In this document: one piece after another, positions 1 to 5,557 of the stretch
Layout: each line of letters starts with the position of its first letter
How positions within the stretch are numbered: position 1 is the stretch's first letter
Assembly (NCBI GenBank): GCA_945897395.1
Contig: CAMDFE010000041.1
Location: 1 to 9,785 of the forward strand
Direction: 5' to 3'
Length of the DNA stretch: 9,785 nucleotides
Origin: Chryseobacterium gleum
GTDB taxonomy: Bacteria > Bacteroidota > Bacteroidia > Flavobacteriales_D > Sanyastnellaceae
The notes under the pieces: model-generated
Told to the model about the DNA's origin: nothing
Databases searched by the model: none
Seen by the model: only the letters and a program-made list of their open reading frames with translations
Program-made: the position numbers and the translations under genes

Positions 1-2114
1 GTCCAAGCATTTGGATTTAGGGCAAGCTCCATGTCAATAGTTGCGAATCTCCATCTATTGTCTGTTACATTGGATCTATAAATCTTAATGTTATTTCCCG
101 GCCAATCTACATTGCCCATCCACGATTCCGAAATAATATAATCGGCGTAATACTTCATGTCGAAATGTTGATCTGCTTCGCTCCAATATGTCGGGCTTGC
201 TTCGTTCAATGCATTGAAAGCATTGTATGAATTCCAGAAATTATCAGCAGACCCTTCCACTGCGCGGAGCATTCCTCCGTACCAATAACTCAACGATAGA
301 ATTTCAACGGAGTCTTTGTTTGCGCCTTCGTTTTCTTTGAACATTTCAGCGTGGTACTTTTCACGAAGCTCGTAGAGCCCGAAATAGTGTCCGTTGATGT
401 AAACGGTTGCTGGTCTATATGCGCTGTAATACGCGTTGGCGCCACGACACATAAGTTCAGCTTGACAAGCTTCTTTGTATGGAAGAGCCAAATATTGATT
501 ACTTCCATTGCGAAGATAAAAATCAGAGTACTTATTTCTATTTGGTCTTCCTGGAATGATCACTTCATTCACAGAATTTTCACCCAAGACACTGTGGGCT
601 AGTTCCAAACGGAAAGAGTGCTGCGGTTGAGAGCGGCTTCCACCCGCGCCACCGTCGATTTGCATTCCTGTGTTTTGAGAAAACACAAGCGGATGACCAG
701 GAATAGAATCGAAATAATCTACATGCGCATTACGCAACCAGTCTTGGTCCCAATGGTCGAATATCCCTTGGTCTCCATACAAATTAGCATTGTCTGTGGT
801 AATTGAAAGTATAGGAGTGGTGTGACTAATGTTGAAAAGGAAAGATGCTGAGGTTATATTGCTTGGAATGTAATTGGGTTTAAAAGCACGTGCTTTTAAT
901 ATTTTCGATTGGAAGAAAAATATGGGCGCACCATCATAGATAGGAGAGTTAAAATCAGGATCGCTTCCGTCTGTCGTGTATCGAATGGTGGAAGGAGCCG
1001 TGTTTAAGTCTAGAATGGAAACAGAAAATGGCGCAGCGTATATACCAGGGTTGTGGTCGAACAAAGGAGCAATTGCATTCCCCAATGATGGCGCTCCGTT
1101 GTTGCTTGCTTCAGGTGTTGGAGTATTGAAAAGAGAGTTTGAATTGGATCCGTTGGGGTAGCGGCCAATGCTCATGTCTACAGTTTGACATTTTATAATT
1201 AAACTGTTTTCAAGGTTTTGAGCAGGATTGAATAAAAACAACGTGTCGCCGGATCCTGAAATTTTGAAATTCGTATGAAATTGATTTCCAGCGCTTGTAA
1301 TAAAGTCAGAACTCATGGCCGTTTCCGAAACATTTTTCAATGCTAATTCCACATAAGTATAATTCACTGCCTCTGTAGCCGCTACCTGAAAACTAAGAGA
1401 AGTAATAGTTCCAGCTGAAAGCCCAGCGGCAGTTAGCTCAACTGCAGGAATAAGCATTTGATTGCGAGCGCTCCAATACCAATTTCCATAAGGCGCAGGG
1501 TAGTCGGTATAGCCATTTTGAATGGTTCCGGTGCCTATGGTTATGCCATTTAATTTCATGTTCGGCCGTTGGAACGCAAGAGTTCCTTGACTGTATGAAC
1601 ATGAGCCCTCGCTCCCGTCGTTATAGCTGTAGGTGGTTGAGCCGTATGCCGTAGCTGTTTGCATGAAAGAGGAGTTCGTAATGTATCCGGTATTGCTGTA
1701 AGAACAAACATTAATGGCAATACTCGAAAGGCCATCCCATTGAAATGGGGTAGTGAAAATGTGGGTGTTCCAGCCGACTACCGGAGTGAAAGACCCCGAA
1801 TTTATTGCTGTGGTGAAAGGGGTCGTTGCAAATCTATTTTTATCGCTGCAGAACACAATTAAAAATTCACCAGGATTTAAGTTGTAATGTGGGAAAACCC
1901 ATTGTGCTGGTTCGTTGGAATTGTCTGTTAAGGAATATCCGAACAAATCAACTGCTGATGTTCCTGCGTTATACAACTCAATCCAATCTTCGTATTCACC
2001 GTCTTCATCGGCGATGGTTTGATAGTTCTTGTTGCTGCCTTCATTGATGATAATCTGCGACCAAGTGAAATTTGAAAACAAGACGGCTGTGAAAAGTATG
2101 ACTAGTTTTTTCAT
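1..2114 (-). CDS. Secreted lamin-tail / chitobiase-C-like / CotH kinase-like protein (3' end outside window)
   Basis: The reading frame opens with ATG at 2114 and runs without a stop for 704 codons to the left edge, so the C-terminus is missing. Residues 1-19 look like a signal peptide (MKKLVILFTAVLF..., likely cut before Gln20). Residues 21-95 match the first half of a lamin-tail domain (INEGSNKN, DWIELYNAG, LTDNSNEPAQWVFP, GEFLIVF) and 278-337 the second half (FHTNFKISGSGDTLFLF, SIGRYPNG, TPTPEASN). About 180 residues (96-277) lie between them. Residues 345-428 resemble a chitobiase/hexosaminidase C-terminal domain (IRYTTDGSDPD, ILKARAF). Residues 435-704 look like the CotH family: VYINGHYFGLYELREKY at 571-587, NVDWPGNN at 668-675, ATIDME at 691-696. 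Asp670 and Asp694 are candidate catalytic and metal-binding residues. Some CotH proteins are atypical protein kinases, but the substrate here is unknown. A type IX secretion C-terminal signal would be expected beyond the window. Domain calls are firm; the biological role is not. Confidence 0.85.
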   Translation of the reverse strand, partial: MKKLVILFTAVLFSNFTWSQIIINEGSNKNYQTIADEDGEYEDWIELYNAGTSAVDLFGYSLTDNSNEPAQWVFPHYNLNPGEFLIVFCSDKNRFATTPFTTAINSGSFTPVVGWNTHIFTTPFQWDGLSSIAINVCSYSNTGYITNSSFMQTATAYGSTTYSYNDGSEGSCSYSQGTLAFQRPNMKLNGITIGTGTIQNGYTDYPAPYGNWYWSARNQMLIPAVELTAAGLSAGTITSLSFQVAATEAVNYTYVELALKNVSETAMSSDFITSAGNQFHTNFKISGSGDTLFLFNPAQNLENSLIIKCQTVDMSIGRYPNGSNSNSLFNTPTPEASNNGAPSLGNAIAPLFDHNPGIYAAPFSVSILDLNTAPSTIRYTTDGSDPDFNSPIYDGAPIFFFQSKILKARAFKPNYIPSNITSASFLFNISHTTPILSITTDNANLYGDQGIFDHWDQDWLRNAHVDYFDSIPGHPLVFSQNTGMQIDGGAGGSRSQPQHSFRLELAHSVLGENSVNEVIIPGRPNRNKYSDFYLRNGSNQYLALPYKEACQAELMCRGANAYYSAYRPATVYINGHYFGLYELREKYHAEMFKENEGANKDSVEILSLSYWYGGMLRAVEGSADNFWNSYNAFNALNEASPTYWSEADQHFDMKYYADYIISESWMGNVDWPGNNIKIYRSNVTDNRWRFATIDMELALNPNAW
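880..899. repeat. 20-bp perfect palindrome inside the CotH-protein gene
   Basis: The sequence TTAAAAGCACGTGCTTTTAA equals its own reverse complement. It lies in codons for the conserved stretch LKARAFK of the chitobiase-C-like domain, so the coding constraint may explain it. No function is assigned. Confidence 0.5.
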
Positions 2115-2126
2115 TGTATAAAGGTA

Positions 2127-2825
2127 CTAATTCTGTTTGCTTTTAATTTTTTGAAGTTCTAGGGCAATGGCTTGTTCTAAAAGGGGCTCCATTATGAGAT
2201 ACCCTGCTACATTCGGATGAACGCCGTCTTCACCGAATTCCAAGCGCAAGCCTTTACGCTCGTCTTTCATGGGTGTATGAAAATCCACGAAGGTTACATC
2301 ATGCGTTTCCGCATAAAATTTAAGGGCATTGTTCAACTCAATAATTTTTTCTGCGGGTTCTTTGCCTTGGCTCCAAGGGTAATCGAAAACAGGAAGAACA
2401 GAGCATAAGATAACCGAGATGTCATTCAACTTGGCCAATTCAATCATGGAAAAGATATTGTCTTCAATCATGTCGAGTGACATATCGCCCGTATTTCCAG
2501 CTATGTCATTGGTTCCGCCGAGAAACACCACCACCTTTGGGTGAAGGTTCACAACATCTGCACGAAAACGAAGAAGCATTTGAGAAGTGGTTTGTCCACC
2601 GATGCCTCTATTCACGTAAGTCTTTCCAACAAAGAAATCGGGATGAACATTTTTCCAGAATTCTGTAATGGAATTCCCCATGAACACCACGCGGTCTTCA
2701 TTTTCTGTGGGATTTTCAAGCAATGTATTGGCATTTCTGTAATAGTTCAGATTGGCCCAGTCTTGAGCGTTAGTAAGTTGGTTAAAGGCCATAAGTATGC
2801 AAAGTGCGAAAATTCTTCTGATCAT
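2127..2825 (-). CDS. Secreted SGNH/GDSL-family hydrolase (esterase/acylhydrolase)
   Basis: This 232-residue protein probably hydrolyses an ester, such as an acyl or acetyl group on a lipid or polysaccharide, outside the cytoplasm. Residues 1-20 form a signal peptide (basic MIRR, hydrophobic core, NA before Gln21). The SGNH blocks are all present. Block I is FMGNSIT with nucleophile Ser52. Block II is NRGIGGQTT with oxyanion Gly76 or Gly77. Block III is GGTND with Asn106. Block V is EDGVHPNVAGY with Asp200 and His203. The length fits the compact single-domain GDSL type seen in PAF-acetylhydrolase-like and carbohydrate acetylesterase proteins. The stop codon lies 12 nt before the start of the CotH-type gene on the same strand, so the two are probably cotranscribed. 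The start at 2825 is supported by the signal peptide and by a TAnnTTTG box just upstream. The family is secure; the substrate cannot be told from the sequence. Confidence 0.9.
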   Translation of the reverse strand: MIRRIFALCILMAFNQLTNAQDWANLNYYRNANTLLENPTENEDRVVFMGNSITEFWKNVHPDFFVGKTYVNRGIGGQTTSQMLLRFRADVVNLHPKVVVFLGGTNDIAGNTGDMSLDMIEDNIFSMIELAKLNDISVILCSVLPVFDYPWSQGKEPAEKIIELNNALKFYAETHDVTFVDFHTPMKDERKGLRLEFGEDGVHPNVAGYLIMEPLLEQAIALELQKIKSKQN

Positions 2826-2834
2826 AAGTCATTT

Positions 2835-2842
2835 CAAAAATA
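2835..2842 (-). promoter_or_regulatory. Putative -7 promoter box for the GDSL/CotH pair
   Basis: Read on the minus strand this is TATTTTTG, matching the Bacteroidota -7 consensus TAnnTTTG. It ends 9 nt before the ATG at 2825, which implies a very short leader. I see no clear TTG/TTTG -33 element at the usual spacing, so the call is tentative. Confidence 0.4.
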
Positions 2843-2850
2843 GACCACAC

Positions 2851-2885
2851 TTTGCGTAATCCATTGTCCTACGTTGATAATTTTG
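2851..2885 (+). promoter_or_regulatory. Putative Bacteroidota-type promoter for murA
   Basis: TTTG at 2851-2854 is followed after 23 nt by TAATTTTG at 2878-2885, matching the TTG-N(17-23)-TAnnTTTG pattern of the Bacteroidota primary sigma factor. Transcription would begin near 2888, leaving a leader of about 55 nt before the murA start at 2943. Confidence 0.55.
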
Positions 2886-2916
2886 AATTTCTGACTTCGG
2901 GACAAGGAAGTTTCGC

Positions 2917-2934
2917 ATTTTCTTCGAAGAAAAT
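2917..2934. promoter_or_regulatory. 18-bp perfect palindrome in the murA leader
   Basis: ATTTTCTTCGAAGAAAAT is its own reverse complement and ends 8 nt before the murA start codon. It lies downstream of the proposed murA promoter. It could be a repressor operator or, as RNA, a hairpin near the ribosome entry site. No regulator is identified. Confidence 0.5.
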
Positions 2935-2942
2935 TAAGAGAT

Positions 2943-4250
2943 ATGTCGGCTTTTGAAATTGTTGGAGGCAATGCCCTAAAAGGAACTGTAATTCCGCAAG
3001 GCGCGAAGAACGAGGCTTTACAGATAATATCTGCTGTTCTGCTTACTGCGGAGCCAGTTATTATTCGCAATATTCCAGAAATCATTGACGTGTTGAAGCT
3101 GATCGATTTGCTTCAAGACATTGGAGTAAAGGTGGAAAAGTTGGCGAAAGGCGAATTTAAATTTATTGCCGACGATGTCAATCTTGAATATTTAGTAACT
3201 GACGATTATAAAAAGAAAGCTGCAGCTCTTCGCGGTTCGATTATGCTGGTAGGTCCAATGCTCGGAAGATTCGGGCAAGGGTATATTCCTAAGCCAGGTG
3301 GAGATAAAATTGGAAGACGTCGTTTGGATACGCACTTTACGGGTTTTCAAAATTTGGGCGCAACGTTCAATTACGATGCAGTGAATTACTTTTATAGTGT
3401 AACCGCTCCGCGCTTGAAGGGCGCATACATGTTATTGGATGAAGCTTCTGTGACGGGAACTGCAAACATTGTTATGGCTGCGGCATTGGCCGAAGGAACC
3501 ACTTCAATCTACAACGCAGCTTGCGAACCTTATCTGCAGCAGTTGTGCAAGATGATCAATCGCATGGGCGGAAAAATTTCGGGTATTGGTTCGAACTTAC
3601 TCATCATCGAAGGGGTTGAAAAATTGGGAGGAACCGAGCACAGATGTCTTCCAGATATGATTGAAATAGGTTCTTTCATTGGAATGGCGGCTATGACGAA
3701 GGGAGACATTTTGATTAAAGATGTTTCATACAACGATTTGGGAATTATTCCTGAAATGTTCCGTCGCATGGGAATTCAAGTTGATTTGGTGAACGGAGAT
3801 GACTTGCATATTCCAGCGCAAGATTCTTATGAGATTGATACGTTTATTGATGGTTCAATCATGACCATCAGTGATGCGCCATGGCCGGGATTCACGCCTG
3901 ACTTAATCTCTATCGCTCTGGTAACAGCTACTCAAGCGAGAGGTTCAGTTCTTATTCATCAGAAAATGTTCGAAAGCCGCTTGTTCTTCGTAGACAAGCT
4001 TATTGATATGGGCGCGCAAATTATTTTATGCGATCCCCACAGAGCCACTGTTATTGGTTTAGACCGCAAGTCTTCACTGAAGGGCGTAACCATGTCTTCT
4101 CCCGATATTCGAGCGGGGGTTTCCTTGTTAATTGCGGCATTGAGCGCAAAGGGAAAGTCTACAATCCAGAACATCGAGCAGATCGATCGCGGTTATCAAG
4201 ACATTGAGGCACGTCTTCAAGCATTGGGTGCAGATATTCGCAGAGTTTAA
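2943..4250 (+). CDS. murA: UDP-N-acetylglucosamine 1-carboxyvinyltransferase (MurA)
   Basis: MurA transfers enolpyruvate from phosphoenolpyruvate to UDP-GlcNAc in the cytoplasm, the first committed step of peptidoglycan synthesis. The 435-residue length is slightly above the usual ~420. The EPSP-synthase-like fold is shown by the N-terminal FEIVGGNALKGTV, by Lys22-Asn23 in the substrate-binding GAKNEAL, by the loop GRFGQGYIPKPGG ending near residue 120, by PGFTPDL with catalytic-type Asp320, by the ESRLFF segment, and by DIRAG with Arg390. The loop residue that is Cys115 in E. coli is Asp121 here (GGDKIGRRR, codon GAT at 3303-3305). Asp at this position is known from naturally fosfomycin-insensitive MurA enzymes. 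The start gives the canonical MurA N-terminus. murA is followed by an independent thioredoxin-like gene; no murA-linked partner is present. Confidence 0.96.
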   Translation: MSAFEIVGGNALKGTVIPQGAKNEALQIISAVLLTAEPVIIRNIPEIIDVLKLIDLLQDIGVKVEKLAKGEFKFIADDVNLEYLVTDDYKKKAAALRGSIMLVGPMLGRFGQGYIPKPGGDKIGRRRLDTHFTGFQNLGATFNYDAVNYFYSVTAPRLKGAYMLLDEASVTGTANIVMAAALAEGTTSIYNAACEPYLQQLCKMINRMGGKISGIGSNLLIIEGVEKLGGTEHRCLPDMIEIGSFIGMAAMTKGDILIKDVSYNDLGIIPEMFRRMGIQVDLVNGDDLHIPAQDSYEIDTFIDGSIMTISDAPWPGFTPDLISIALVTATQARGSVLIHQKMFESRLFFVDKLIDMGAQIILCDPHRATVIGLDRKSSLKGVTMSSPDIRAGVSLLIAALSAKGKSTIQNIEQIDRGYQDIEARLQALGADIRRV

Positions 4251-4260
4251 AAAACTCTTT
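4242..4260 (+). terminator. Weak terminator-like hairpin at the end of murA
   Basis: AGAGTTT (4242-4248) pairs with AAACTCT (4252-4258) around a 3-nt loop, and TTT follows directly from the last stem base. The stem is AT-rich, overlaps the murA stop codon and has almost no U-tract, so termination would be partial at best. Confidence 0.3.
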
Positions 4261-4269
4261 GGCAAGAAC

Positions 4270-4303
4270 TTTGGCTTGTGAGGGACATACTGATTTATAT
4301 TTG
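4270..4303 (+). promoter_or_regulatory. Putative Bacteroidota-type promoter for the TlpA-like gene
   Basis: TTTG at 4270-4273 and TATATTTG at 4296-4303 are separated by 22 nt and match the -33/-7 consensus. The start of transcription is expected near 4306-4308, which bears on which ATG (4306 or 4321) is used. Confidence 0.6.
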
Positions 4304-4320
4304 AAATGAATTCAACAACT

Positions 4321-4878
4321 ATGAAAAAAAATCTTGTCCCTTTCGCGTTGCTACTCGCAGTAGTTGCAATGTTCAGCTTCACCGCTGTTAAGCAGAATAA
4401 CACAATCCCAACTTCAGCCAAAATCGGATTAGAAATCGGCGACGAGGCTCCAAACATTATTATGAAAGGAGTTGACGGAAAGGAATTGAAACTTTCTTCG
4501 CTTCGTGGGAAACTGGTATTAATCGACTTTTGGGCTTCATGGTGCGGACCTTGCCGCAGAGAAAATCCAAATGTTGTGGCGGCTTACAACAAATACAGCA
4601 AAGCCAAATTCAAAACAGCAAAAGGATTTGAAATTTTTTCTGTGAGTTTCGATCAAAATGAAACCGCTTGGAAAGAGGCCATTGCGAAAGACGGATTGTT
4701 GTGGAAGAACCACGTGTGTGATATGAAAGGTTGGGCCAATGCTGCTGGACAGCTTTATGGAATCTCAAGCATTCCTTCAAGTGTGTTAATTGATGAGAAC
4801 GGAATTATTGTAGCGAAGAACCTTCGTGGACCTTCTTTAGATATGGAATTGGACAAGTACGTTTCTTCGTTCAATTGA
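4321..4878 (+). CDS. Periplasmic TlpA-like thioredoxin-fold protein
   Basis: This is a 185-residue exported thiol-disulfide oxidoreductase of the TlpA/ResA/AhpC-TSA-like superfamily. Numbered from 4321, residues 1-22 are a signal peptide or N-terminal anchor (MKKN, then a hydrophobic run to about Ala22). The redoxin domain begins with the family entry IGDEAPNIIMKGVDGKEL, followed by LRGKLVLIDFWASWCGPCRREN. Cys75 and Cys78 form the CGPC active site, and ISSIPSS supplies cis-Pro152 opposite it. The insertion between the second strand and the cis-Pro is typical of TlpA-like proteins. An in-frame ATG at 4306 would add MNSTT. I prefer 4321 because the n-region MKKN is typical of a signal peptide and the -7 box ends only 2 nt before 4306, although a leaderless start at 4306 cannot be excluded. 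A strong hairpin follows the gene, so it appears monocistronic. Likely roles are envelope thiol reduction or cytochrome c maturation; the partner is unknown. Confidence 0.9.
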   Translation: MKKNLVPFALLLAVVAMFSFTAVKQNNTIPTSAKIGLEIGDEAPNIIMKGVDGKELKLSSLRGKLVLIDFWASWCGPCRRENPNVVAAYNKYSKAKFKTAKGFEIFSVSFDQNETAWKEAIAKDGLLWKNHVCDMKGWANAAGQLYGISSIPSSVLIDENGIIVAKNLRGPSLDMELDKYVSSFN

Positions 4879-4893
4879 TCTAACGATATAAGT

Positions 4894-4901
4894 TATCTTT
4901 G
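4894..4901 (+). promoter_or_regulatory. TAnnTTTG box abutting a terminator hairpin
   Basis: TATCTTTG matches the -7 consensus, and a TTG at 4875-4877 lies 16 nt upstream, just short of the usual spacing. Transcription would start at about 4904, inside the left arm of the hairpin at 4902-4924. Confidence 0.4.
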
Positions 4902-4933
4902 CGGGCCGAATGACATTCGGCCCGTTTTGTTTT
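4902..4933 (+). terminator. Rho-independent terminator after the TlpA-like gene
   Basis: CGGGCCGAATG (4902-4912) pairs perfectly with CATTCGGCCCG (4914-4924). The innermost bases must open to form the loop. TTTTGTTTT (4925-4933) follows. The GC-rich stem plus U-tract is a textbook intrinsic terminator, placed 24 nt after the stop of the thioredoxin-like gene and before the grpE regulatory region. Confidence 0.85.
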
Positions 4934-4935
4934 CT

Positions 4936-4946
4936 GACAGCCTGTC
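4936..4946. promoter_or_regulatory. Small palindrome upstream of grpE
   Basis: GACAG (4936-4940) and CTGTC (4942-4946) form an inverted repeat around one base. It lies 12 nt upstream of the sigma-54-like element and could be a regulator site for the chaperone genes. The repeat is short, so this is weak evidence alone. Confidence 0.3.
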
Positions 4947-4958
4947 GCTCTTTTTGGC

Positions 4959-4975
4959 TTGGCTCAACGATTGTC
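4959..4975 (+). promoter_or_regulatory. Sigma-54-like promoter element before grpE
   Basis: TTGGCTCAACGATTGTC resembles the -24/-12 consensus YTGGCACG-N4-TTGCW. The GG of the -24 element and the TTG of the -12 element are correctly spaced, but the -12 GC is GT here. Nine of the 13 defined positions match. Transcription would begin around 4986, 18 nt before the grpE start. Confidence 0.4.
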
Positions 4976-5003
4976 AAATGGGAATTACATAAAATTTTAG
5001 GCT

Positions 5004-5555
5004 ATGACAGAAGAATTGAATGACAATCAGTCACAAGAATTGGAAAATAACGAAGTGAACGAGACTCCTGTTGAGGCTCCTATTGAGGAGACAACCACAG
5101 AGAATTCAGCAGAACCGACAGCAGAACAAGTTACTGCAGAGTGGAAAGACAAGTATATGCGCTTAACCGCCGATTTCGATAATTTCAGAAAACAAAAGAA
5201 TCGGGAAAGAATTGAATTGCTAAGCAATGCTTCACGCGATGTAATAAGTGGTTTACTTCCTGTATTAGATGTGTTCGAATTGGCCATGAAGTCAAATGAG
5301 AACATTGAAGACATTAATGCGATTAAAGAAGGATTCGCTATAATCTATGGAAAGTTTTTAAGCGAATTGGAAAAGAAGGGGTTGAAGCCGATGGAAAGCA
5401 ATGGGCAGCCCTTCAACGTAGATTTTCATGAGGCAATTACTGAGTTTCCAGCCCCAACGGAAGAGCAAAAGAACACCGTAATAGACACCATGGAGAAGGG
5501 CTATTTGTTAAACGATAATGTAATACGCTACGCCAAAGTAGTGGTAGGAAAATAA
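5004..5555 (+). CDS. grpE: Nucleotide exchange factor GrpE
   Basis: GrpE releases ADP from the cytoplasmic chaperone DnaK and so resets its substrate cycle. The 183-residue length is normal. Residues 1-45 are acidic and low in complexity (many Glu, Thr, Asn), typical of the variable N-terminal tail. A helical, probably coiled-coil segment follows (WKDKYMRLTADFDNFRKQ and onward), which is the dimerisation stalk. The C-terminal beta domain ends in the GrpE signature GYLLNDNVIRYAKVVVGK at 166-183. The gene begins a tight plus-strand cluster, with dnaJ starting 2 nt after its stop. dnaK and hrcA are absent here. The upstream region carries a sigma-54-like element and a small palindrome, but no CIRCE-type repeat is visible. 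Confidence 0.96.
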   Translation: MTEELNDNQSQELENNEVNETPVEAPIEETTTENSAEPTAEQVTAEWKDKYMRLTADFDNFRKQKNRERIELLSNASRDVISGLLPVLDVFELAMKSNENIEDINAIKEGFAIIYGKFLSELEKKGLKPMESNGQPFNVDFHEAITEFPAPTEEQKNTVIDTMEKGYLLNDNVIRYAKVVVGK

Positions 5556-5557
5556 TT

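Noticed and set aside
351..2047. Several short plus-strand open frames (for example 351-602, 618-806, 976-1161, 1659-1862, 1826-2047)
   Set aside because: They lie opposite the continuous 704-codon minus-strand gene, whose domains are recognisable; none encodes a recognisable protein.
1..2114. The CotH-type gene as a pseudogene or frameshifted gene
   Set aside because: Translation from the ATG at 2114 shows no stop or frameshift through 704 codons, and all domains are in one frame; the absent stop is due to the window edge.
2217..2843. Plus-strand open frames opposite the GDSL hydrolase, including a 100-codon frame at 2541-2843
   Set aside because: The minus-strand protein has a signal peptide and all SGNH blocks; the opposite frames have no recognisable features.
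4257..4275. Direct repeat CTTTGGC with a 12-bp period
   Set aside because: Two 7-bp copies in a short intergenic stretch are too little evidence for an operator array; the second copy is better explained as containing the -33 promoter element.
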